From Agapanthus africanus (lineage: Eukaryota > Streptophyta > Magnoliopsida > Asparagales > Amaryllidaceae), in NCBI GenBank assembly GCA_030015575.1, contig JASDDO010000026.1, positions 191,481,739 to 191,545,738 of the forward strand: DNA of 64,000 nt, read 5' to 3'. The position numbers were made by a program, and so were the translations under genes. The notes below the pieces were generated by a model. It was not told the origin of the DNA, ran no database searches, and saw only the letters and a program-made list of their open reading frames with translations. How positions within the stretch are numbered: position 1 is the first letter of the stretch; each line of letters opens with the position of its first letter. Shown in pieces: positions 39,102 to 48,986 of this stretch.

Positions 39102-39114
39102 GCAAGTGGGAGAT
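39102..39114 (+). other. Polypurine tract of Copia D
   Basis: gcaagtgggagat directly before the 3' LTR at 39115. Intact although the coding region is decayed. Confidence 0.88.
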
Positions 39115-40929
39115 TGTTGGAGATAGTGCCCTCAGAGTCAATTATTGGATCACAGGCACGTGATTGCAATGATTGAAGGGAGGACCTATCCCAGTAGGAC
39201 AGTCTTTCTCGAGATGATAGTATGCTATCTGGTTTATCTTTATCATCGTGTACTGCTTTAGGTGACCTTACGAGTCGCTATTACACGTTGACAGAGCCCC
39301 TAGGATTCTTGCTTGACTACCAGCAGTACGAGGGCGATTATATAAGTGAGAGATGGAGTCTATAAGCACATCCTTAAAAGGTCCCTAGTCGTGGGAGTTT
39401 CGAGACAGGGCATCGATTCTCCAGAGTAGACTAGTGTATACAGTCGAGACCCCGATGAGGGGCGGTGGCCGGTCTCACAAGCCACTGGTGTCAGTTGGAT
39501 CACCTAAGATGTATACAGGTGCTCATTGGGTTATGAGTACACCGGACAGGACTCGCCGGGAACCTACTAGTTGGGATTATACCAGACGTCAGATAGAAGT
39601 TCCCTGGTGACATGTGTACAGGTTAGTTCATCGACCTGAGATCGTCATTTGTCTCGTGTGAGTTCCCACTGTGCTTTGATTACTACCCTACCACGGCTCA
39701 AAGGAGTCGTGCAAACAGGTTTTAGTTGGGTACAGTCCCGAGCCACATGGAGGTAGTGAGCGGATCTGCAGGGGTTCGTCTCTCCCGGTATTGGGGGTGA
39801 GGTCGCGCTGTGTCTAGGAGAGCCAGAACATGAAAAGTCCTTGGCCAAGGCAGGAGATTTGCTGGTAGGTATTCCAGTAGTATCTCAGGGTGTTCTGGGC
39901 TACACTCCGACACGACTTGTACCGCTTTTGGGGGTCTGACTTTTACCAACCCCCTAGGCCCGCCATGCGATGCTCATAGACGAACGAACCGGACTGTACG
40001 GCTATTGTCACTGACAGGCTCAGTAGGGTGTCAGGATGAGTTCGCTCATCGACGTTCTTTTTGGTCAATACCTGGTAGCCCGTTACGTATTGGCTTATAC
40101 CTCTGACGTGCTAGTGGTTAAATCCACAGCCATAGTATTGACGAGTCTTTAGAGTCCACCACACACAGTTACTCAGGTTTCGGGCGAAACGCTGTAGAGG
40201 CCGTATGGAGATATGGCAGTGTTCGATCAGATACGTGCGGTATTGCACGGATCGTGATCGGACGGTTTTTACTAGCCGGCTTTGGCTTAAACCGGATCCT
40301 AGTATTAGATAGTGTAGTTTTGTCTCTTTGCATTTGTGTTCAGTGGGAATACAAATGCGGACATGTATTTGCAGTAGCGGGGTTTTCCTGTAATTTATTA
40401 CGGGATCAGTTTTCTGAAGTTGCCAGTTTGCATTCCGTTCCGGCCGGTTTTCCTTTGTTCCTTCACGGCCGGACTTTATCGTTGGAGGGGCTAATTTGCA
40501 ATTGTGCAAATTAGTATTGGTGGAGGGGGTTCTTTGTAAAATGGCTTCATCATGATGAGATTCTATTTTGGTCTTTTCCCTTGCTTTCTCATGATGGTTT
40601 GATGAAAGGATTGATTAGTGAGAAAGGATGTACGGTTTATCTAATCTTGTTTTATATATATTTCTTTTGATCTAATATTTCTCCACTTGATATATTCGTT
40701 CCATTATTCCCTCCCACTTGAAGAGGGGCCGGCCACAATTCATGAGAGAGAGGGAGAGGTTTCTTTTTGGATGAGGGAAAGAAATTCATATCATTTTCAT
40801 GCTTGAAAATGATATACACCATCATTCTTCCATAGTTCTCCACACCTCCATCATTCCATGGCAACTTCACATACCCTAAGAGACATGGCTACTACACTAT
40901 TCTACAGCATCTCTTGGACGCGTCGGCTA
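39115..40929 (+). repeat. 3' LTR of Copia D, first part
   Basis: Matches 11376-13190. Interrupted by C after ggcta and resumes at 51173. Confidence 0.93.
40925..40929. repeat. Target-site duplication of C (ggcta), left copy
   Basis: ggcta before C at 40930 and again at 51168-51172. D's own 5' LTR shows the unoccupied site near 13188 as agcta. Confidence 0.92.
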
Positions 40930-42243
40930 TGTTAGTGTATATGCCCTAGAGGCCATTACTGTATCATACTAGTATGTATATTACTTAATGGAAGCTTGGG
41001 ATATTCACCTTGTATTGACAATCTTGCTCAAAATAGTAGTATGCTACTTGGTTTGTTTCTACTTCAATATGTACATGTGTTTATTTTGTATATCGCCTAT
41101 ACACATTAGTAGAGCCCTTAGGATCGTTACTTGATTACCAGCGATGTGATGGCCGTCACACTAGTGGGGCTGGGTAATCTATAAGCACATCCTTATGCAG
41201 GTCCCTGGTCGCAGGACTATCGAGACAGGGCATCGATACTCCGGAGTAGACCAGCGCATGCGCTTCTCATCCCAGTGTGGGAGACGGTCTGTCCCACAGC
41301 CGTCAGTACGTCGTACTTGAGATAGTATGCGGGTGCTCGTTAGGTTACGGGTACACTGGACAGGACTCGTCGGGAACTGACTAGTTGGTATTATACCTAT
41401 CGTCAGTTATCAGTTCCCAGGTGACATGAGTACAGCTTAGTCTGCTGACTTGACACTGTCACTTCGCCTCGGGTGTGTTCCCACTGTACTTTGATCACTA
41501 CCCTACCACGGCTCAAAGGAGTCGTGCAAACAGGTGGTGGTTGGGTGCAGTCCCGAAGCACTTGGAGGCAGTGACGGTTAGACAGGATTGGTCTCTCCCG
41601 GTATTGGGGGTTGACATCGCGCTGTGTCTAGGAGAGCCATTACACAAGTAGACCCTGGCCAGGGCAAACGAGATATACTGGTAGGTTTCCAGTGTTATCT
41701 CAGGGTGTATTGGGCTTCACTCCGGCACGACTTGTACCGCTATTGGGGGACTGACGTTTACCGCCCCCTAGGCCCGCCATGTGATGTATCAGACGAACAG
41801 ACCGGACTGTACGGAGAATGTCACACTCAGGCTCAGTAGGAGTTCAGATGGGTTTCGCCTCGTCGGTCTTCTTGTCGGCATTACCTGGGGACCGTTACGC
41901 ACAGCTAGTGCCGCTTGCGGTCTGTGGTTAAACCCACTGCCAGCGTAGTGTCGAGTCATTAGAGTCCCACACAGAAAGCTTTTCGCCTTTAGGCAAAAGA
42001 GTAGAGGTCGCATGGTATTGCGACAGGTCGCATGGTTTTGCGACAGGGTTCGGTCACATCCGTGCACTTGTACACGTACAGTGTCCGGACAGTTTACACT
42101 AGCGGGCTTTGGTTTAAGCCAGATCCTAGTGTACCTTATGGGATTGGATTTATCCAGTTTGCATTCGTGTTCCTCGGAACGCGGATGCGGGTGTGTATGC
42201 ATAGTTGACAGGGAGGCAGAGGCTGCGGATTCTCATTAGGGTT

Positions 42244-42432
42244 GTTGACAGTTGACCGTTGACTATTTGACTTTATGCTCAACCCTAATGAGAATATGAT
42301 ATGTGATTAACTATTATATTAATTAAGTATTATGGTGATATGGTTGTTGACTTGTTGACTTTTGTTGACTTTGTTGACTTGTTGACTTTTGTTGACTTGT
42401 TGACCGGTTGACTAGGCTTGACTAGTTGACCA
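42244..42432 (+). promoter_or_regulatory. W-box-like TTGAC cluster in C 5' LTR
   Basis: Fourteen TTGAC cores by eye, ten of them in a run (42344-42432) with a short ttgttgact-type tandem repeat. TTGAC(C/T) is the WRKY-binding W-box core. The cluster lies about 700-850 bp from the LTR end, a plausible U3 position. A regulatory role is inferred. Confidence 0.5.
42344..42415 (+). repeat. ttgttgact short tandem repeat
   Basis: Irregular tandem of ttgttgactt/ttgttgacttt units. The 3' LTR copy (about 50400-50472) has one more unit, the main length difference between the two LTRs. Confidence 0.85.
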
Positions 42433-42690
42433 TCATGATAACCATGGTTATCATTTCATGCCAAAGACTTTTTCTTGCTTGCTCATTTGAGTAAAATGAG
42501 TGCATGACATGATAAGGTTATGGTTGCTTCTAACCATCACATAAGACTTTTTTGATATGATGAGTTATGATCACTTTGGATTATGAGAGGGTGAAAGACA
42601 AAAGAGTTGCTCATTCTTGCTTGCTCATTCTCTCTCTTGTTCTTGAGCTCTCTTCTTGCTCTCACCCTCAACCTCTTGCTCCCTCTCTTG

Positions 42691-42803
42691 ATCTATGGTT
42701 CTCTTGTCTCATGAGTTGAGAATCAAGAACCATAGATAAAATCCCATTCTATTTCCTCTCTACTCATTCTAGTTCACTAGGTTTAGCAAACCAAGTGAAC
42801 TAG
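42691..42803 (+). other. Two strong hairpins near the 3' end of C LTR
   Basis: Hairpin 1 has atctatggttct (42691-42702) and its exact reverse complement (42726-42737), with a 23-nt loop. Hairpin 2 (42769-42803) has 16 base pairs with one internal mismatch and a 3-nt loop. Both recur in the 3' LTR (50756-50802, 50834-50868). They would lie in the RNA leader if transcription starts upstream of them. Confidence 0.7.
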
Positions 42804-43103
42804 TTTCTTCAAAGAACGAAGAAGGAGCTAAAGGTTGGAGCTTTCAAGTGGATCTATCTTCGGCGTACGGAGACAACGAGAAGGAGCCATCGAACCACCA
42901 TCGGAGCTTGAAGAGAAGGAGTTCAAGTTTAGGTATAACCATCTTCATCCGAGTAGCTAAATATCTTTAGCTTAGTATGCTAGTTTTAGTTTAGGTAAAG
43001 ATCCCGACCTAGCTTAGTCCATGTTGCCTCTTGCGTTAAAATTTTGATTTTATACCGTTTCCGCCTCCCCGTAAGAACCGGGGGTCACAACGTGGACTTA
43101 CAG

Positions 43104-43115
43104 TGGTATCAGAGC
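43104..43115 (+). other. Primer-binding site of Copia C
   Basis: tggtatcagagc, initiator-Met type, 1 nt after the LTR end at 43102. Confidence 0.94.
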
Positions 43116-44232
43116 CTAACTAAACTTAAACTAGCTTGGTAGTGAAGTGTAACGAAGTTCGGAACCGGAAAAATCCAAAAACCAAACTTTTACAAAAACT
43201 GAGTTTCTGTTGAAATTTTTTTGGCTCAAAATGAAAAACTTTACACTTGTAAATTCGGCTCAGGGTTTTGTGTGAACACCCAAGAAAAACGATACAGTAA
43301 TTCGTCCAAACCGCCGCCCTTCCGCCGCGCGAGCTAGGTATCCGCCGCGGAACCGCCGCGCTTTGTCGTCTTCTGTGCATCGTTTTTCATGCAGTGTGTG
43401 TCTGTGTTGGTTTTGGGATTTTTGGAATATATTATATGTGCCCAGATTTTCCAGAAAAGAAATTTCCTTTTGGGGTCCTATAATTCCGTATTTTTTCCGA
43501 ACTTCACTGCATTTTGACTATGATGGTTATATCTGTGATGTTTGCATGTATTGAACGTCGGCTAATCGCTATAAGTCGATTGGTCGGGGTTATACATGAT
43601 CTGTAATGTGCTGGAATGTGTATATAAATATGTTGGACTGTCGCGGGTGAATAGCCGGGGGTTGTGAGACGAGAGTTTTCTTTTCTTGCAATTCATGTAA
43701 ATTTGTAAATTGATGTAATAATTATTTGTATGGCCGCACAACCGGGTCGGGGTTGTAGCCGTTATTGTATAATTTCTTTTTACTGTTTTTGCTCCTAGGA
43801 TAGACCCATGGAGGGGTGCACAAACTACCGGGTATGCCGAAGTGTCGAGTGGCCTACTCATGGAGATGAGGGAGGTTGCTACGCTTCGGGTACTTGGCGG
43901 GTAGTTTGCCGCACCCGTAGGGGTCTTGGGTGGGGTTTTGGCTATTCACCGCGACCGTGTTATCTTTTTTTGTTACAGGCTCGTACAAATTACAGATTGC
44001 TAGTATATCCAATGTATTTATCTGTGATCTGAAATGTTTATCATTGCAGTATATCTATATATGATATTATTTAGGCGTTGCTTATGTTTTACAGACGCGC
44101 TAGCCCAGCCCCCGCTCTGTCGTTAGTTAAGTAACCTAACGGGTAATGACGGGGCCCCGTGGCGAATGCGAATGGCATAAGCGTACGTCATATTTTGGTT
44201 GTTTTCTGCAATGGTAGGATTAATTGATGGGA

Positions 44233-44320
44233 CGCATTAAAAGAACTAATGCAAGAATATCACGCATTAAAAGAACTAATGCAAGCAAAACATGCATTAA
44301 AAGAACTAATGCAAGAAAAT
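44233..44320 (+). repeat. Triplicated hairpin repeat in C leader
   Basis: Three tandem units, period 30-31 bp, each containing gcatta-aaagaac-taatgc (6-bp stem, 7-nt loop). A and D have one hairpin each at the matching place with different arms. Confidence 0.88.
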
Positions 44321-45191
44321 AAACCAAGTATAAGTCGTTGGAACATTTTCGAAAAACCACTCGGTTCTTTTCAAAACAAACTTTTAAAATGCGGAGTTTG
44401 AGCCACTCCATTTAAAAGCTATCTCATTCCATCGACTAAATCAAGTTCACTACGTTCACGGTTTCGCCAAAACCATTCGTAGCCCTCCGTCGTTTCATAT
44501 GAATATTCAACAGTATTCAAGCTGTGTTTGTTGGCCTTAGTCAAGGCACAGTGTTTGGTAGCTGGTGGGTATTCATATGTTGCATAGATAGAATGCGTTG
44601 GTTTGGGACAGTCGTATTACCTTGTTGGCCTTAGTCAAGGGTATATACGGGTGGATTCAAATTAACCTGGACAACGACGGGTAGAACTTGACATGTGACT
44701 TATGATTTGTTGGCCTTAGTCAAGGTCATAAGAGCATGGGGCAAAAATATACATCGGGAGTTTCATAAGTACTGAAACTTGCTAGATTTGCATACCATTT
44801 GGAGTGTGATGATTCTGGTAGGATTCCTTCAGTTTCGTCACACGATGATATTTGGATCCCGATCCTACTGTGAGTATATGCTACTCCTCGGAAAATTTCT
44901 CACTAAACGATCAATGCTATAAACCTAGTAGGTGCCTAGAAAGGTGTTAGCGGGGCTACGCCCCCAGGGAAAAGAGGTTCTTTAATTAAGGAACTTCGCG
45001 AAAGCGTTGGAAAACCTCCCTCGAAGTACCGACACCGGTCTGGCTGAACGGTTAAGCAAGTATTGTGCGGTGGGATTGATCCCGACTAATTCTTCCTTTA
45101 TGGTTTGAGGAGGGATTCGAGAAACAGTGGGAGCCATCCTGTTTAGACAAACTAAAAACCACTCTAAACTTGCAAGAGCATCATGCTGAGT

Positions 45192-45218
45192 GTTTCTTCT
45201 TCTCTCTCTTAATTGCAG
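45192..45218 (+). other. Pyrimidine tract plus CAG before gag
   Basis: tttcttcttctctctctt followed by aattgcag, with the first in-frame ATG 41 nt later. It resembles a plant 3' splice site. The same arrangement is kept in A (reverse strand, 9764-9739) and D (35701-35726). Confidence 0.5.
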
Positions 45219-45258
45219 CGACCCTGTGACCACGCCTAGGTTACATCTAGATAAAAAT

Positions 45259-48200
45259 ATGACTGAACCTGACTGTTATGACTGGCAAAGGTCTGTCCAG
45301 ATGTCCATTGCCCATGACAAGCTGGAACACCTCTTAACTAATCTAAACCCTGCTGTCTCAGGTCCAGTTTCCCCTGTCACGGATGTTCACATCCGCAGGA
45401 CATCGGAAAAGGATTGTGCGAAAGCCAAGTGCCTCGTGTTAGCCTCAGTTGATGGTACAAACCAGAGGCAGCACGAGAAGATGGACTCAGTTTCTATCTT
45501 CCTCCATAACAAAGTTTTATATGGAGAGCAATCTCGTATCGCAAGATATGAGATCTCGAACGAATTGCTTCAAGCGAGGTTGGCAGTCGGGTCATCTGTA
45601 AGGGGCAACGTCCTTACAGAGACCATCTATATTGAGCTCACGGACCTGGAGACCACGTTGGCGAATGGGTCAAGTACTGACCTAATTCAACAGTCCCTGC
45701 CCTCTGCTTATACCCTGAAAGAAACCAGGGAAGAAAAAGGAAAAACAAGGGCAAAAGTTTCAGGACTGGATATAGTAAAAGAGGGATGTTCCTATTGTAA
45801 CGGGAATGAACTATGGCAGAAAGATTGCAGGGCTTGTAAAGCCTGTAGCCAGAATTCGAAGCATGTTGTGGCTTCGGCTTCGAGTGTGTTTGTAATTGAG
45901 AACTGTTTGTTAGTTAACCCTACTTCCTGGGTATTGGATACCGGATCAGGATCTCATATCTGTAATTCGTTACAGGGTCTGAGAAACCGTGGGGTTATCA
46001 GGAAAGGTGATATGACTCTCAGGGTTGCTAACGGAATGAGCATGGATGCTGTATCCGTAGGGGAATATCACCTAGGACTGACAACTGGGCAGATATTGAT
46101 TCTGCGTGACTGTTTGTATGTACCAGGTGCGACTTGTAACATCATATCTGTATCCTTACTTTCTAAGGAAGGATATGATTTTGCTTTTGTAAGCGATGTA
46201 GTAAACATCCACCTAAATCAAGCACTGATTGGGTCAGGTACATTAAGTAACGGTATATACGTATTGAATCAAGCTCAGATATTCAGTGTCCAGAACACAC
46301 TTAAAAGAAAGTCTCCAGAATTAAATCAGGCTTTCTTATGGCATTGTAGACTGGGTCACATCAATGAGACACGGTTGACTAAGTTACATAAAGAAGGATA
46401 CTTGGATCCGTTCGAGTACCAGTCTTATGCCACTTGTGAATTTTGTCTCATGGGAAAGATGACAAAGACTCCGTTCACTAGACACGGAGTAAGAGCGAGC
46501 GAGCTCTTTGGACTTATACACAGTGACGTGTGTGGTCCAATGTCTACACATGCGCGAAGCGGTTATTCATACTTCATTACTTTCACAGATGATTTCTCTA
46601 GGTTTGGACATATCTTCTTAATGAAGCACAAATCCGAGGCCTTTGAGAAATTTCGAGAATATAAGAATGAAGTAGAAAAAAAAACAGGCAAAAGTATCAA
46701 GATCCTAAGATCGGATCGAGGTGGTGAATACTTGAGTGCCGAGTTTCTGGACTACTTAAAAGAGAATGGAATTCTCTCTCAGCGTACTCCTCCATACACA
46801 CCACAACACAACGGTGTATCGGAAAGAAGGAATCGAACCCTATTAGATATGGTTCGTTCCATGATGAGTAAGGCTGAGTTACCGCGATCTTTCTGGGGTT
46901 ATGCACTGGAAACAGCTGCACATCTCTTGAACCAAGTTCCTACTAAGACAGTGCCTACCACACCATATCAGATGTGGAGTGGGAAGAAACCCTGTCTTAA
47001 ATCCTTTAAGACATGGGGATGTCCGGCTTTTGTAAAAAAGCAGCATGCGGACAAGCTCGAGGCACGCTCAGTACAGTGCAAGTTTGTGGGATACCCAAAG
47101 AACTCTAAAAGGTATCTTTTCTATTACGCAGAGGAGCAAAAAGTTCTTGTTTCTCGTCATGCCCGCTTCTTGGAAACTGAGTTTTTAGAAAATCAGATAA
47201 GTGGGAGCGCAATAGAACTGGAAGAAATTCCAGAACCACAAGCTATTACTGAAACCTTAGTAGAACCAGAAGGTTCAGGGGAACCGGATATTCCTACGCC
47301 GCTCCGCAGAAGTAGTAGGCAGTCTCATCCGCCCGAGAGATACTACGGTTTTCTCATAGACGGGGATAGAGAGGATTGCATCATAGATTATGATGAGCCT
47401 ACTAGCTTCCAGCAAGCCATTCAGAGCGGTGACTCGGTAAAATGGCTGGATGCAATGCGGACCGAGATGGAGTCCATGTACACCAACAAAGTTTGGACTT
47501 TGGACTTTGCTCCAGAAGGGGTAAAACCCGTAGGCTGCAAATGGATCTTCAGAAAGAAGATTGGTGTAGATGGGCAGGTTGAAACCTATAAAGCTAGGCT
47601 CGTTGCAAAGGGTTTTCGTCAAAGACCTGGTTTGGACTATGACGAGACTTTTTCTCCGGTAGCCATGCTTAAATCCATTCGGATCCTTCTTGCCTTTGCT
47701 GCCTTCCACGATTATGAGATCTGGCAGATGGACGTTAAGACGGCTTTCCTAAATGGAAATTTAGAAGAGTGCGTCTATATGGATCAGCCAGAGGGATTCA
47801 ATCAGAGTGGGAGCAGCGGTAAAGTGTGCAAGTTGCTCAAGTCCATCTATGGACTTAAGCAGGCATCGCGGAGTTGGAACATCTGCTTTGATGATACTGT
47901 CAAAGAATTTGACTTTGTCAAAAACCCAGATGAACCATGCATTTACAGTAAGATTGTAGGGAGAAAAGTGGTATTCCTCGTCTTGTACGTTGATGACATT
48001 CTCCTAATAGGAAATGATATTCCTATGCTACAGTCAGTCAAAGGATTCTTGTCACAGAGGTTCTCCATGAAGGACCTGGGTGATGCCAACTACATTCTGG
48101 GGATCCAGATCTATCGTGATAGATCTAAAAGGATGTTGGGACTTTCACAGTCAAGGTACATCGACACCATACTGAAACGATTCAGTATGGAAGATTCCAA

Positions 48201-48972
48201 GAGCGGTAACCTACCGGCTTGTCACGGAATCACCCTCTCCAAAGAGATGTCTCCCAAGACTGATTTGGAAAGGGCTCGCATGTCATCAATACCCTACGCA
48301 TCTGCGGTAGGCTCTATTATGTATGCGATGTTATGTACCAGACCAGATGTAGCATACGCATTGAGCGTTGTAAGCCGGTATCAGTCGGACCCAGGGGAGA
48401 AACACTGGATAGCAGTAAAGAACATTCTCAAGTACCTGAGAAGGACTAAGGAGATGTTCTTGGTGTATGGCGGAAAAGACCTCCAGATTGAGGCCTTTGC
48501 TGACTCCAGCTTCCAGAGTGACAAGGATGACTCCAAGTCCATGTCGGGTTATGTCTTTACCCTCAATGGAGGGGCGGTTTGCTGGAAGAGTTCCAAGCAG
48601 GAAACCGTTGCTGACTCAACCATGGAAGCGGAGTACATAGCTGCTTGCGATGCCGCAAAGGAAGCTGTCTGGATGAAGAAGTTCCTCACGGAACTTCAGG
48701 TGGTTCCTACCAGTGTTGATCCAATACCGCTGTATTGTGACAACAACAGCGCTATAGCTTTAGCGAAGGAACCAAGGTCCCATCAGAAGTCCAGGCACAT
48801 TTTGAGGCGGTTCCACCTGATCAGGGAGATCATTGATCGCCAGGAGATCGAGGTAAAGAGAGTAAAATCAGAAGATAACACTGCAGATCCATTCACCAAG
48901 GCCTTGCCCCAGACTCAGTTCGAGCGGCTGATCGAGATGATAGGTCTTCGATACGCCAGTACATGGCCTTAG
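45259..48972 (+). CDS. Copia gag-pol polyprotein of element C
   Basis: One continuous frame of 1237 aa from the first in-frame ATG (MTEPDCYDW). The same frame is open upstream without an ATG, which is why I place the start here. The N-terminal part is gag-like. Protease motif DTGSGSH lies at residues 227-233, followed by the pre-integrase domain with HCRLGHIN. The integrase catalytic triad D423, D486, E522 is DD35E, as in the family. RT carries FRQRPGLDYDETFSPV and YVDD at 910-913. RNase H includes DSTMEAEYIAACDA around residue 1119. It ends IGLRYASTWP, and its stop codon abuts the polypurine tract. Copia products are cut by their own protease to form particles that copy and integrate the RNA. 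It reads as whole. I cannot tell whether it is expressed. Confidence 0.92.
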   Translation: MTEPDCYDWQRSVQMSIAHDKLEHLLTNLNPAVSGPVSPVTDVHIRRTSEKDCAKAKCLVLASVDGTNQRQHEKMDSVSIFLHNKVLYGEQSRIARYEISNELLQARLAVGSSVRGNVLTETIYIELTDLETTLANGSSTDLIQQSLPSAYTLKETREEKGKTRAKVSGLDIVKEGCSYCNGNELWQKDCRACKACSQNSKHVVASASSVFVIENCLLVNPTSWVLDTGSGSHICNSLQGLRNRGVIRKGDMTLRVANGMSMDAVSVGEYHLGLTTGQILILRDCLYVPGATCNIISVSLLSKEGYDFAFVSDVVNIHLNQALIGSGTLSNGIYVLNQAQIFSVQNTLKRKSPELNQAFLWHCRLGHINETRLTKLHKEGYLDPFEYQSYATCEFCLMGKMTKTPFTRHGVRASELFGLIHSDVCGPMSTHARSGYSYFITFTDDFSRFGHIFLMKHKSEAFEKFREYKNEVEKKTGKSIKILRSDRGGEYLSAEFLDYLKENGILSQRTPPYTPQHNGVSERRNRTLLDMVRSMMSKAELPRSFWGYALETAAHLLNQVPTKTVPTTPYQMWSGKKPCLKSFKTWGCPAFVKKQHADKLEARSVQCKFVGYPKNSKRYLFYYAEEQKVLVSRHARFLETEFLENQISGSAIELEEIPEPQAITETLVEPEGSGEPDIPTPLRRSSRQSHPPERYYGFLIDGDREDCIIDYDEPTSFQQAIQSGDSVKWLDAMRTEMESMYTNKVWTLDFAPEGVKPVGCKWIFRKKIGVDGQVETYKARLVAKGFRQRPGLDYDETFSPVAMLKSIRILLAFAAFHDYEIWQMDVKTAFLNGNLEECVYMDQPEGFNQSGSSGKVCKLLKSIYGLKQASRSWNICFDDTVKEFDFVKNPDEPCIYSKIVGRKVVFLVLYVDDILLIGNDIPMLQSVKGFLSQRFSMKDLGDANYILGIQIYRDRSKRMLGLSQSRYIDTILKRFSMEDSKSGNLPACHGITLSKEMSPKTDLERARMSSIPYASAVGSIMYAMLCTRPDVAYALSVVSRYQSDPGEKHWIAVKNILKYLRRTKEMFLVYGGKDLQIEAFADSSFQSDKDDSKSMSGYVFTLNGGAVCWKSSKQETVADSTMEAEYIAACDAAKEAVWMKKFLTELQVVPTSVDPIPLYCDNNSAIALAKEPRSHQKSRHILRRFHLIREIIDRQEIEVKRVKSEDNTADPFTKALPQTQFERLIEMIGLRYASTWP

Positions 48973-48974
48973 TG

Positions 48975-48986
48975 CAAGTGGGAGAT
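48975..48986 (+). other. Polypurine tract of Copia C
   Basis: caagtgggagat touching the 3' LTR at 48987. Confidence 0.88.

Larger units (their letters stand above)
40930..43102 (+). repeat. 5' LTR of Copia C
   Basis: Starts tgttagtgtatatgccctag and ends cgtggacttaca. Includes the shared block (about 41189-41262), a dense TTGAC cluster (42244-42432) and two hairpins (42691-42737, 42769-42803). Frames at 41624, 41789 and 42012 recur in the 3' LTR and are not genes. Confidence 0.94.
43116..45258 (+). other. 5' leader of Copia C
   Basis: About 2.1 kb without a recognisable gene. In order it contains a GC-rich repeat pair (43311-43330, 43342-43361), the ggaggggtgcac segment homologous to L's target in D (about 43808), a stem-loop region (44090-44190), a triplicated hairpin (44233-44320), three GTTGGCCTTAGTCAAGG motifs (44530-44546, 44624-44640, 44709-44725) and a pyrimidine tract ending in CAG (45192-45218). 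These are shared with A and D, so the leader is conserved non-coding sequence. Confidence 0.85.
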
